A stretch of DNA of 26,648 nucleotides from Candidatus Komeilibacteria bacterium (GCA_016204595.1 JACQKJ010000053.1:1-26648); one strand, 5' to 3'; shown: positions 7,925 through 14,877, counted from the first letter of the stretch. Translations and numbers: made by a program. The notes: generated from the letters alone by a model not told the origin.

Positions 7925-8317
7925 ATGCGAAACATCAGAACCGAAAACGGCTACACACTGCTGCTGATCGTCCTCATCGTATCGGGAGTCGCGCTTGCCA
8001 TTGGTTTGTATCTTCGGTTGCAAGACATCACGAAAACCGATAGTATCATTACGGAACAAAAGGCTTTCAGCAACTTCATAGAGGCACAGAGTTGTCTGGA
8101 AGAAGGGATTCGCAGATTAAAACTTAATCCCGCTACCTATAGAAATGACTCGTTCACCAGAATAAAAAGCAGCTGTACGATCGCCGTTACCGGTACGAGC
8201 CCCGACTACACGATAGATATCACTGCAGCGCAGGAGACGCTGGTAAAGAAACTACGGGCGAATGCGGTTCTCAGCGGCGCCACTCTAGTATCATCTACGT
8301 GGCGGGAGATTCCCTAA
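7925..8317 (+). CDS. GspK/PilX-like minor prepilin lacking Glu5
   Basis: ATG 7925 with GAGG at 7918-7921 is preferred over an upstream TTG at 7883, giving 130 residues. The leader MRNIRTENG is followed by YTLLLIVLIVSGVALAIGLYL, a prepilin-type hydrophobic helix in which mature position 5 is Leu instead of Glu. Loss of Glu5 is the hallmark of GspK-type tip subunits, which cap the filament and need no partner below them. The start falls just after the preceding prepilin stop. The rest (EAQSCLEEGIRRLKLNP, then a small beta-rich part with SSCTI) also resembles PilX/GspK-like short subunits. A tip-complex role with the two giant prepilins is inferred. Confidence 0.75.
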   Translation: MRNIRTENGYTLLLIVLIVSGVALAIGLYLRLQDITKTDSIITEQKAFSNFIEAQSCLEEGIRRLKLNPATYRNDSFTRIKSSCTIAVTGTSPDYTIDITAAQETLVKKLRANAVLSGATLVSSTWREIP

Positions 8318-8321
8318 TAGT

Positions 8322-9689
8322 ATGCAGGTCAATTTCACACTCATACTGGATGGTATCACGGTTCTTGCAAGCGGTCTGCTTGTACTGTTGTCCATACGGA
8401 AAAAAAATAATCCGTATAGGATTCACATACGTATCGTGCTTCTATTCTTGATCGGGCTGACGATACTGGCATTCGTGAGCAGGTTGACGCTGCACTATGG
8501 TATCCACCTGATTCCGTGGCTTATCGTCATACTTGCCTCGGGTTTTCTTTACTTCGGCAGTGGAGAAAATTCGATACAGAGAGCACTGCGCTCTCCTCTG
8601 CGCAGAAGTAAGGCCCACCACGCATTTGGTCTTGCGGTTGCTGATTCTTCGCTGGAACTCGTCAATGTCGTTCTCGACAAAGAAAAATTGGCGGTAAATT
8701 ACTTCGCTCGTGTTCCTCTGGAAAGCGGCGTTATCGAGCGGGGGTACATCAGAAAATTTGATGCATTTCAGGCCGCGATCAATGAACTTTTTTCCCCTAC
8801 GGACGGAAAGGAAAAAAACAGGACCGTGGTGTCAGCATTCCCTGATTATCAGGTCTTCACGCGGCTACTAAAGATCGATCGTGCGGATTTTGATAAAAAA
8901 GGACTTGACGCCTTCGTGCTGGGTGAAATGAGCAAATCGTTACCCGTGGAGCTTAATGAGGTGACCATTCGTACGCTTACGCACGAGGCGAGCGAGAACA
9001 CCATCGAGGTTATGATATTCGCCGCGTACAATTCGCTGATTCAAAATTGGGTCAAAAATTTCCAGCAGGCAGGGCTGAACATCACCGGCATTGAAATGGA
9101 ATCACTTGCGCTCATCCGAAGCCTGATCAAGGAGTGCCCGATCAATGTTGCATACTTCATTGCTGATCTTGGGGGGTCGAGCTCTGACCTCACCATCGTC
9201 GATTGCTATGGGATCAAATTATCGGCTTCGATTGCGTCCGGAGGAAAATATTTGACAAAACGTGTCGCCGAAGAATTACAGCTGACCCTCGATGACGCAG
9301 AGACACAGAAACGCCAGATCGGGCTGACAGAACAGGGACACAGTACCGTAGCGCTTGTTCTCGCAAAGGGATTGCAAGAAATCGTGGACAAGATCAATAA
9401 AGAGATCAGCTATTATGAACACTCGGGCAAGCATATTGAGAAGATATTTCTCGCCGGAGGCACGAGCGGCATGCCCGGGATTGTCGAATATTTTTCCAAA
9501 CAATGCGGCCGCAGCGCCGAACGGGGGCATCCGTGGACCGACTTTGAATCGGATATCGTCGGGTCGTTCAAATTGAGCACGAAGAATCTTCCTAAAGATC
9601 AAGAACATTTTTATGCGGGCGCGACCGGTCTTGCGCTGAAAGGTTTGAACCGAGGGCATCTCAAAAAAGGCATCAATTTCCTTGAATAG
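8322..9689 (+). CDS. pilM: PilM-like actin-fold pilus protein with an N-terminal membrane domain
   Basis: The 455-residue protein ends the pilus cluster. From about residue 100 it follows the PilM actin-like ATPase fold: FGLAVADSSLELV (phosphate 1), FIADLGGSSSDLTIVD (phosphate 2), and IFLAGGTSGMPGIVEYF (adenosine motif). Ahead of this lie three hydrophobic segments (about 5-25, 37-58 and 60-82). These are unusual, since PilM is normally cytoplasmic and tethered by the PilN N-terminus. The last residues are GINFLE, similar to the INLLP peptide by which PilN binds PilM. No pilN or pilO gene follows; a minus-strand gene converges after 26 bp. One reading is that the membrane domain replaces the PilN tether, which is inferred. 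Confidence 0.85.
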   Translation: MQVNFTLILDGITVLASGLLVLLSIRKKNNPYRIHIRIVLLFLIGLTILAFVSRLTLHYGIHLIPWLIVILASGFLYFGSGENSIQRALRSPLRRSKAHHAFGLAVADSSLELVNVVLDKEKLAVNYFARVPLESGVIERGYIRKFDAFQAAINELFSPTDGKEKNRTVVSAFPDYQVFTRLLKIDRADFDKKGLDAFVLGEMSKSLPVELNEVTIRTLTHEASENTIEVMIFAAYNSLIQNWVKNFQQAGLNITGIEMESLALIRSLIKECPINVAYFIADLGGSSSDLTIVDCYGIKLSASIASGGKYLTKRVAEELQLTLDDAETQKRQIGLTEQGHSTVALVLAKGLQEIVDKINKEISYYEHSGKHIEKIFLAGGTSGMPGIVEYFSKQCGRSAERGHPWTDFESDIVGSFKLSTKNLPKDQEHFYAGATGLALKGLNRGHLKKGINFLE

Positions 9690-9715
9690 GCGGAGGAGAA
9701 AGGATGGGAGTGTAA

Positions 9716-10126
9716 TTACCGGTCCTTATTTTCTCGAAGCGCTGAAGAAAGCATCTCAACAACATCAGGCAGAATATCAGCAGGTTTATTTCCGATCGGA
9801 ACACCGATGATCCGTAACTTCAGCTGCGGATATATTTTTTTGAGTAACGTCAGATGCATGCCCAGATCATAGTCATGCATTGAGAGGCGCTTGCTGACTT
9901 TGATGATATCCATTTCGGTTATCAACCGAACCTTATCGATACCTTTCACGGCGTCTATTATATACCACGTATCTCCGAGCGGTCGGCACTCTTCATTCGG
10001 GTCCTGATGGATAAATTCGATATCAGGAAATTGTTTCCGCAGTTCGGGAAGCAATGCGATAGGCATAGCATCCATCGGCAAGTCAGGATTGCCAAAGACC
10101 GAAACTTTGAGTTTATGCATATTCAT
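9716..10126 (-). CDS. Hydrogenase maturation protease (HycI/HyaD family)
   Basis: The 136-residue cytoplasmic endopeptidase should remove the C-terminal tail of the NiFe large subunit after nickel insertion. It shows the family opening VFGNPDLPMD, and IIDAVKG with Asp58. SMHDYDLGM carries His84, corresponding to the acidic residue and His used for nickel sensing in HybD-type proteases, though the first acidic ligand (Asp15 or Asp19) is not certain. ATG 10126 is used; a second ATG two codons later is equally possible. It is the last gene of the hypC operon, 39 bp after the unknown gene, and converges on pilM. Its likely substrate is the large subunit at the window start. A decayed partial copy lies at 272-342. 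Confidence 0.82.
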   Translation of the reverse strand: MNMHKLKVSVFGNPDLPMDAMPIALLPELRKQFPDIEFIHQDPNEECRPLGDTWYIIDAVKGIDKVRLITEMDIIKVSKRLSMHDYDLGMHLTLLKKIYPQLKLRIIGVPIGNKPADILPDVVEMLSSALRENKDR

Positions 10127-10165
10127 TTTGAGACCTTCGCTTTTGCCTACCTGAAAAAAAGATAT

Positions 10166-10927
10166 TTACTTTTTGAATTTGACACGGCCATGGAGGATAT
10201 CACCCGGGTTTTTGATTTGCTGTACTTTTTGCGGCTTCAGGATTTGACCCAGAACGTCAATATGGAAAAGTTTTTTGTCGGCAAAATCGATGGTGAGCTT
10301 CTTCTGAGCCGATGTTCTGAAGAATAGCGCTATCGTGTCGTCGGTCTTCTGCGCGTCATAGAGTTTTTGCGAGAGTGGCACATCATTGACAAGAGTGATG
10401 ACAACGCCATAGTGGTGGTAGACGTGCTGTCCGGCGCTGATAACGAGATCGGGCGGTACGACAACGTGAGAAAAGAGTATCGTGCCCCACGGAGTCTTGG
10501 TTGAAAGTTCCGCAGTTGTACGTCCGTCAACCGACACGAGCGAGTCGACGCGAGATATATTGAGAATATGCGCGAGGGCGTAGCGCGGACCCCAGGTTTC
10601 GGGGATATGGTTTTCTTCGACCAGATGCGCGTGATCCACGGCGTAGCAGAGGAGCATGTCGTCCGTGGTCAGGGTTTGCAGATGATGTTCCCCGGCAAAG
10701 CGGGCGAGTGCTGACGGTGCTGCGGTGATAATGTGTTCGCCCAAATAGGATAACGGCGTGTCTTTCTTTGCGGTGCTGAAGAGGTCGATATCCGTTTGGC
10801 AATCCGGGTTCATGAACAAGCGCGCGAGAATGCGGACCGCGTCCGCGCGAAGCGTTATCGAGTCGTAGGTAGCGAAGGCCTCGCGGCGTTTCGCTTGGAG
10901 TTTATTGATTATGATCGGTGAGAACAT
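10166..10927 (-). CDS. Unknown protein in the hydrogenase-maturation operon
   Basis: I start at ATG 10927 (MFSPIIINKLQAKRR), inside the 3' end of the EamA gene with a 26-bp overlap, giving 253 residues. A longer reading from 10978 would lie wholly within the transporter and is less likely. I do not recognise the family. There is no signal peptide or membrane segment. The N-terminal half is helical and the C-terminal half looks beta-rich (GTILFSHVVVPPDLVISAGQHVYHH, then DTIALFFR). Scattered His and Asp residues (HAHLVEENH, HVYHHYG) could bind metal, but this is not evidence. Position between a transporter and the maturation protease suggests a link to hydrogenase assembly or metal supply. Confidence 0.7.
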   Translation of the reverse strand: MFSPIIINKLQAKRREAFATYDSITLRADAVRILARLFMNPDCQTDIDLFSTAKKDTPLSYLGEHIITAAPSALARFAGEHHLQTLTTDDMLLCYAVDHAHLVEENHIPETWGPRYALAHILNISRVDSLVSVDGRTTAELSTKTPWGTILFSHVVVPPDLVISAGQHVYHHYGVVITLVNDVPLSQKLYDAQKTDDTIALFFRTSAQKKLTIDFADKKLFHIDVLGQILKPQKVQQIKNPGDILHGRVKFKK

Positions 10928-11813
10928 GGCTAGTGCGCGGTTGCCGCTGTAAGGATATAAGCCAGACCAGCGCCGCAAGCATCAGGACAATGCCGCCGAC
11001 CTCGGGCAGGCTGATGGTTTTGTCGGTGTAGAGCGCTTGGAGTGTTACCGTAACTGGCGCGCCCAATGTCAGTATCGATGCAGCAACATGCGCGGGTACT
11101 CGAGCGAGCCCGTGGTACAAGGTCAGCACATAAGCCACGAGTATGAGTGTGGTAACGGCGACCCACAGCCATTGCTGCGTTGATAAAACCGTTGCGCTCG
11201 ATGCAGCTCCGGTCATTACGAGGTATATCCAGATGAACAACCCGCCGAAGAACATGCGGCCCCAGATAACGATGTCCGGGCTCATGGTCTGCAGCGCTTT
11301 TTTCGAGATCACCATTTCGATCGCCCATAAGAGCGCCGCCGCGAAGATCATGAGATCGCCCGTAGAATATGAACGCGGAATGGTTTGCAGGAATAGCACC
11401 TGGCCGATGGCGAGCGCTGCAATGCCAACCCAGGCGTATTTGGTAATACGTTCTTTCAGGAACGCAGCGGCTAGAAGCGCCACGTAGATGAACATTGTTT
11501 TCTGGATGAATCCTGCCCGGCCAGCAGTGGTCATCACAAGCCCGTTGAAAAAGAGCACGAACGGCACGCTGCCGCCGATAAGACCGATACTGATGAGCCG
11601 GAGCCACGACCTGCGGGATAGAGTTCGCAGTTCATGGAACTGTCGAAACACGAGAATGACGGCAAGCAGTATGAGCCCGACACCGATATTTTTAAGGCCG
11701 GTGAACACGCCCGGATTGATGCCGGTCACACCGTAGGCATTGAGCCAGATGGAAAATCCGCTGATGAGCGCTGTCGCAAGCGTTAAGCTAACGCCTGTTT
11801 TGAATTGTTTCAT
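10902..11813 (-). CDS. EamA/DMT-family membrane transporter
   Basis: The 303-residue polytopic protein has about ten hydrophobic helices in two EamA repeats. The first opens with TLATALISGFSIWLNAYGV, and the second (about residue 150 on) with DLMIFAAALLWAIEMVISKKAL. The short ALxWAxxxVxxKKxL pattern and late GGIVLMLAALVWL are typical of drug/metabolite transporters. The substrate cannot be read from sequence. It overlaps hypC by 26 bp upstream and the unknown gene by 26 bp downstream, so it is translated from the hydrogenase-maturation transcript. Export or uptake of a compound tied to hydrogen metabolism is possible but unproven. Confidence 0.88.
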   Translation of the reverse strand: MKQFKTGVSLTLATALISGFSIWLNAYGVTGINPGVFTGLKNIGVGLILLAVILVFRQFHELRTLSRRSWLRLISIGLIGGSVPFVLFFNGLVMTTAGRAGFIQKTMFIYVALLAAAFLKERITKYAWVGIAALAIGQVLFLQTIPRSYSTGDLMIFAAALLWAIEMVISKKALQTMSPDIVIWGRMFFGGLFIWIYLVMTGAASSATVLSTQQWLWVAVTTLILVAYVLTLYHGLARVPAHVAASILTLGAPVTVTLQALYTDKTISLPEVGGIVLMLAALVWLISLQRQPRTSHVLTDHNQ

Positions 11814-12009
11814 GGGTTTCTTTGATTAATGATCGCATTGATACTCCTTCCTCCGGCGTGAGTCTTGCGACGGCAATTCCGGAGGTCACAAATATATAGT
11901 CGCCGACGCCGCACTCGGGAAGCCCTTCGATGTCCACGGTATGGCCGTCGTCAACCACGGCTTTTGTCCCGTCTATGGTGACAATTTTTCGCGGGATGGT
12001 GAAACACAT
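11788..12009 (-). CDS. hypC: Hydrogenase maturation chaperone HypC/HupF
   Basis: The 73-residue protein begins MCFTIPRKIV. The Cys2 exposed after Met removal is the residue HypC uses with HypD to carry the Fe(CN)2CO unit and to bind the large-subunit precursor. The later GVGDYIFVTSGIAVARLTPEEG matches the conserved GDYVLVHxGxAI region. The length is standard. It heads the minus-strand operon hypC, EamA, unknown, protease, overlapping the transporter gene by 26 bp. A TATACT box lies exactly six bases before the ATG, so the mRNA is probably leaderless, and there is no Shine-Dalgarno site. hypD, hypE and hypF are not in the window. Confidence 0.9.
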   Translation of the reverse strand: MCFTIPRKIVTIDGTKAVVDDGHTVDIEGLPECGVGDYIFVTSGIAVARLTPEEGVSMRSLIKETHETIQNRR

Positions 12010-12015
12010 AGAGAT

Positions 12016-12021
12016 AGTATA
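12016..12021 (-). promoter_or_regulatory. -10 box of the hypC operon (leaderless)
   Basis: TATACT on the minus strand ends six bases before the hypC ATG, placing the expected transcript start on the start codon itself. No good -35 is visible at 16-18 bp. Confidence 0.5.
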
Positions 12022-12050
12022 GCTTTTTTATATAGAAAGGCGAGCAGACG

Positions 12051-12083
12051 CAAAAAGAAGAGAGGCTTTTGAGGGCCTCTCTT
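12051..12083 (-). terminator. Rho-independent terminator after the coiled-coil gene
   Basis: A perfect 9-bp stem (12058-12066 with 12075-12083) and an 8-nt loop is followed on the minus strand by CTTTTTG. It ends the gene at 12472-12125. Confidence 0.8.
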
Positions 12084-12124
12084 GGATTGCATTCGCGGGG
12101 TCGAGTTACCCGAATGATCCCGTT

Positions 12125-12472
12125 CTACAGGGAATCCTGGATGATGCTTTGAAGCGCCGTCACCGCGCCTTCGGCTCGGAGACGCAACTCCATTTCGGCC
12201 TTGAGCTGGATTCTCGCTCTCTCCAGGTCGCGCTGCAACTCATCTTTTGCATGTGCAAGATCGTTGATAGATACGCTGTAGCTCTCGTTCGCGCTGAGCA
12301 GCTGCTGTTCCAGCTTGCCGATTTTCTGGAGAAGATCCCGTTCATTTGACTGTGATTTATCGAATTGCGTCTGGAGCATCCCCATGCGCATGCGGAGTTC
12401 CTGCTCACGTAACTCGGCATCTTCTAACTCATACCTAAGACGCGCCAACTCCTTTTCCGGTTTCGTCGCCAT
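12125..12472 (-). CDS. Small coiled-coil protein
   Basis: ATG 12472 is chosen because a strong AAGGAGG site lies about eight bases upstream; a longer frame from 12529 would run through that site. The 115-residue product is almost entirely heptad-rich helix from residue 5 to 110 (ELARLRYELEDAELREQEL to ERARIQLKAEMELRLRAEG), with no Gly or Pro breaks. It has no signal or membrane segment, so a cytoplasmic rod or scaffold is likely. I recognise no family. A minus-strand TTGACA (12554-12549) with TAGTGT 17 bp on could be its own promoter, after the terminator that ends the two upstream genes. A perfect hairpin terminator follows. Confidence 0.72.
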   Translation of the reverse strand: MATKPEKELARLRYELEDAELREQELRMRMGMLQTQFDKSQSNERDLLQKIGKLEQQLLSANESYSVSINDLAHAKDELQRDLERARIQLKAEMELRLRAEGAVTALQSIIQDSL

Positions 12473-12604
12473 GGCAAAACCCCTCCTTTTTTCTCGTCCC
12501 TTGAGTGGGAGATCGAGAACAGGCAACACTATCTTACTTTCAAAAAGCTGTCAACGGGCATATGGCTCGCCACGGGTTTTTTGTTGAATCACATTGCTGA
12601 GGCC

Positions 12605-12640
12605 AAAAAAAATGAAGAGAGGCCTCTTGCGAGACCTCTC
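12605..12640 (-). terminator. Rho-independent terminator after the 112-residue gene
   Basis: A near-perfect stem (12617-12626 with 12631-12640, one mismatch) and a 4-nt loop is followed on the minus strand by a run of T (plus-strand A run 12605-12612). Its GCCTCTCTTC flank closely matches the terminator at 12051-12083. Confidence 0.8.
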
Positions 12641-12652
12641 GGATGGCGAGCT

Positions 12653-12991
12653 TTATTTTTTTTCTTTACGGAACGTCTCCCATTGAGCGTCGAACTCTTT
12701 TATTCGCTGATTCCGGCGAGCTTCATCAAACAGCTCCTCAAAGAGTTTGAGCCGCACGGTGAGATGATTAATCACCTCCAGATGGCTCGGCAGAACTTCC
12801 GGGAAGAAACAGATAAGTTCCGCTTTGACTCTGATGATGCTGTGCGGGATCCTCATGTCCCTGAGGTCAGCATCTGAGAAGATCCGATCGGAGAAAGTCC
12901 CATCGGCTTTCCTGAGCTTCTCTAGTTCCCCGGCGATTTCAGAAAGCCTACTCTCGACGAAGACGCGGAGTTTATTCACCTCGTGATCCAT
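12653..12991 (-). CDS. Small helical protein, unknown
   Basis: The 112-residue frame starts at ATG 12991 with AAGGAG eight bases upstream, the best type of ribosome site in the window. The product is mainly helical: an N-terminal amphipathic helix (VNKLRVFVESRLSEIAGELEKLRK), then a central part with DADLRDMRIPHSIIRVKAELICFFP, and a charged C-terminal helix ending RKEKK. There is no signal peptide or clear transmembrane helix. I recognise no family. It lies 33 bp after the 95-residue gene and has its own terminator, so the two probably share one transcript. Confidence 0.68.
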   Translation of the reverse strand: MDHEVNKLRVFVESRLSEIAGELEKLRKADGTFSDRIFSDADLRDMRIPHSIIRVKAELICFFPEVLPSHLEVINHLTVRLKLFEELFDEARRNQRIKEFDAQWETFRKEKK

Positions 12992-13024
12992 GATCGTACT
13001 CCTTTTGGAATCACACTACTCTGT

Positions 13025-13312
13025 TCACGTTCCATAGGTGCGCCGGAAAAGCTCTGCTTCTGCGTGAGCCAAAATGCCGTTCGCGAGGTTCAGCTGTAGT
13101 ATCAGGGGTTTGATCCCCGGCAGAAGTTCATCGGAGCAGTTGGCGAGGATACTGATCAGTGTAAGGCGGGTGGAGAACAGGAGGTGGATCAGTTCGTCAA
13201 CCTCGAGCCGACCGTAACCGAGACCACCCGGTTTCCTGTTCAGGTTCTTCGTGAATGATGCGATGTTGCGACGTGACTTGGCAATGAACGATAGTGCCGC
13301 TGCATCTTTCAT
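13025..13312 (-). CDS. Small helical protein, unknown
   Basis: ATG 13312 is chosen over an upstream in-frame ATG at 13405 because AAAGGAG lies eight bases before it. It gives 95 residues: a basic N-terminal segment (FIAKSRRNIASFTKNLNRKPGG), a Gly-rich turn (GGLGYGRLE), and two hydrophobic helices (VDELIHLLFSTRLTLISILA and PLILQLNLANGILAHAEAELF). The family is unknown. It is the first of three small minus-strand genes that diverge from the TrmB-like regulator. A perfect palindrome (13375-13395) lies about 60 bp upstream and is a candidate control site. Confidence 0.65.
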   Translation of the reverse strand: MKDAAALSFIAKSRRNIASFTKNLNRKPGGLGYGRLEVDELIHLLFSTRLTLISILANCSDELLPGIKPLILQLNLANGILAHAEAELFRRTYGT

Positions 13313-13374
13313 CGTAGCGTCTCCTTTGCATACTACGGTTGTGAACAGGCAATTGAATCTTATAGGTGAATAAT

Positions 13375-13395
13375 TGTCAATAAGATATATTGACA
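13375..13395. promoter_or_regulatory. Perfect palindrome overlapping two divergent -35 boxes
   Basis: TGTCAAT and ATTGACA form 7-bp arms around AAGATAT. Each arm contains a TTGACA, one on each strand. It lies between the divergent small-protein cassette and the TrmB-like gene, a natural place for an autoregulatory operator. Confidence 0.55.
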
Positions 13396-13418
13396 TTATC
13401 GACAAAGTGTTGTAAATT
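13390..13418 (+). promoter_or_regulatory. Promoter of the TrmB-like gene and rnhB
   Basis: TTGACA (13390-13395) and TAAATT (13413-13418) are 17 bp apart. Expected transcription start is about 13425, leaving a leader of roughly 24 nt with no Shine-Dalgarno site. Confidence 0.5.
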
Positions 13419-13448
13419 ATTATTAGTTAGCCAATTTTATGTCATTTT

Positions 13449-14195
13449 ATGGTTGACGATTTGGTAGAACTGGGACTCGGTCGCACTGAAGCGCTTGTCT
13501 TTCAAACTATTGTTGAGAAGGGGCCTTGCTTTGTTGCACCCATTGTCTACACCCTTCGGAAGCACCGGCAGATTGTTTATAATGCGCTCGAAAGCCTCCT
13601 CGTAAAGAAGCTCATCTCGGTTTCACAGAAAAACGGCAAAAATTTTTATGCCATGGGCGACCCTTCGCGTATGCTCATTGAACTGGAGCAAAAGCGCGTT
13701 GTTGCAGAGAAAGTTGTTGAGAGAATCGAGGGGCATCTCAAGAAAGAACAAGAACAAGTTGAGTTTTTTAGCGGATCAAAAAGTTATGAGCGAGGATTAT
13801 TCAGTTTTCGATCACATGCTGAAGCTGCTCAAGAATATATTGTAGTTGGCGGCGAGCCACGTGAATGGTTTTTGCATACACGAGGCTTTTTCCAGGAGCA
13901 TGTTTCCGAAGTTAAGAAACTGAAAGAGAAGGGAATCCCAATCTTGATCCTATTTTATGAGCGGGAACAGCGAAGCGCCACTGAGTTCATCAGGCCTTAC
14001 TTACACGATCCTTATGAGTGCAGGGTAGCGAAGGATGAATTACGTTGGCCGCACACAGTATGGATCGCAGGTGAACACATCTATCTACTAACACCCGTTG
14101 TTGATCCTCTTGTCGTGCATATAAAGAGCAAGGCACTCGCAGAGGATCATCGTGAAAATTTTTGGAGCCAATGGAAAAATGCAAAATTGCTATAA
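13449..14195 (+). CDS. TrmB-like winged-helix transcriptional regulator
   Basis: The 248-residue protein opens with a winged-helix domain (about 1-70): LVELGLGRTEALVFQTIVEKGPCFVAPIVYTLRKHRQIVYNALESLLVKKLIS, followed by a wing with NGKNFYAMG. A helical linker (about 75-100) leads to an effector-type C-terminal part like those of archaeal and CPR TrmB relatives. The ligand is unknown; family members sense sugars, but many CPR relatives are uncharacterised. The ATG has no ribosome site. The palindrome just upstream suggests it represses itself and the divergent small-protein genes. The 3' end overlaps rnhB by 25 bp. Confidence 0.8.
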   Translation: MVDDLVELGLGRTEALVFQTIVEKGPCFVAPIVYTLRKHRQIVYNALESLLVKKLISVSQKNGKNFYAMGDPSRMLIELEQKRVVAEKVVERIEGHLKKEQEQVEFFSGSKSYERGLFSFRSHAEAAQEYIVVGGEPREWFLHTRGFFQEHVSEVKKLKEKGIPILILFYEREQRSATEFIRPYLHDPYECRVAKDELRWPHTVWIAGEHIYLLTPVVDPLVVHIKSKALAEDHRENFWSQWKNAKLL

Positions 14196-14746
14196 TTGTC
14201 GGTGTCGATGAAGTAGGCAGAGGAGCTCTTGCTGGGCCGTTGGTCGCAGCGGCGGTCGCGGTCAGGGATGCGCGTCGTTTTCCTATCGGCGAAGTGCGGG
14301 ATTCGAAACTCTTGTCTGACCGCGACCGCCGCCGTCTTGTTCCGCTGCTCACACAGTCCTGCGAGATCCATTACGGTATCGTGAGCAATCGGCTCATTGA
14401 CCGCATTGGCATACAGGCTGCGAACGCGCTCGCGATCGACATGGCGCTGCAGGCTTTTTGTAATGGGGAGTATGCTCTGCACAGTGATCATGTTGCCTCA
14501 TTTCATAAGCTCACAACGCTTGCTATTTCGGTAGAGCTGCATGTGCACGGGGAATCGGTAGTGCCGGAAATCGCTGCTGCGTCCATTGCCGCAAAAGTAT
14601 TTCGCGATGATCTGATGATCGGTTTGCATCAGGAGCATTCGGGTTACAATTTTGCGCAACACAAGGGGTATGGGACAGCAGAGCATCGGGCTCGGTTGCG
14701 TCGTTTTGGATTTTCTCCGGTGCATCGGAGGAGCTTTGCTATGTAG
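14171..14746 (+). CDS. rnhB: Ribonuclease HII with unusual active-site residues
   Basis: ATG 14171, with GGAG just upstream, gives 191 residues, a normal size. RNase HII cuts RNA in RNA-DNA hybrids and single ribonucleotides in DNA. The first motif GVDEVGRGALAGPLVAAAVAV carries Asp13 and Glu14. AAASIAAKVFRDDLM, HKGYGTAEH and the ending SPVHRRSF are classic. The other two catalytic positions are odd. The usual VDG turn reads LHSDHVASF, with Asp106 one residue out of register, and the usual KGD reads HGE (Glu128), 22 residues later rather than about 18. Activity is plausible but should not be assumed. It is co-transcribed with the regulator. Confidence 0.9.
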   Translation: MEKCKIAIIVGVDEVGRGALAGPLVAAAVAVRDARRFPIGEVRDSKLLSDRDRRRLVPLLTQSCEIHYGIVSNRLIDRIGIQAANALAIDMALQAFCNGEYALHSDHVASFHKLTTLAISVELHVHGESVVPEIAAASIAAKVFRDDLMIGLHQEHSGYNFAQHKGYGTAEHRARLRRFGFSPVHRRSFAM

Positions 14747-14769
14747 ATGTCCTTGTAATGTGGATCAAA

Positions 14770-14848
14770 CCCCCCTCTTAATTTAAGAGGGGGAAGGGGG
14801 AGTTATAACCCCCTCTGACTCCCCCTTAGATTAAGGGGGAGAGGGGCG
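14770..14848. repeat. Tandem C/G-rich palindromes
   Basis: Two palindromes sit side by side: 11-bp arms 14771-14781 and 14783-14793 around one T, and 10-bp arms 14819-14828 and 14832-14841 around GAT. Both have the form C5, T-rich centre, G5. The stretch between them can also pair. It follows rnhB and may help end its transcript. The form resembles dispersed palindromic repeats seen in many environmental genomes (recollection, not a search). Confidence 0.7.
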
Positions 14849-14862
14849 ATAGTGGCTATATG

Positions 14863-14871
14863 TGCTAGAAT
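14863..14871 (+). promoter_or_regulatory. Extended -10 promoter of the glycosyltransferase gene (leaderless)
   Basis: TGCTAGAAT is an extended -10 element whose last base lies six bases before ATG 14878, so the transcript should begin on the start codon. Confidence 0.55.
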
Positions 14872-14877
14872 GATGCT

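Noticed and set aside
10527..11607. Long alternative frames inside the EamA and unknown genes on the same strand.
   Set aside because: They are Arg/Pro-rich out-of-frame shadows; the chosen frames have the membrane pattern and family motifs.
12016..12050. A -35 box for hypC.
   Set aside because: No TTGACA-like hexamer lies 15-19 bp before the TATACT on the minus strand.
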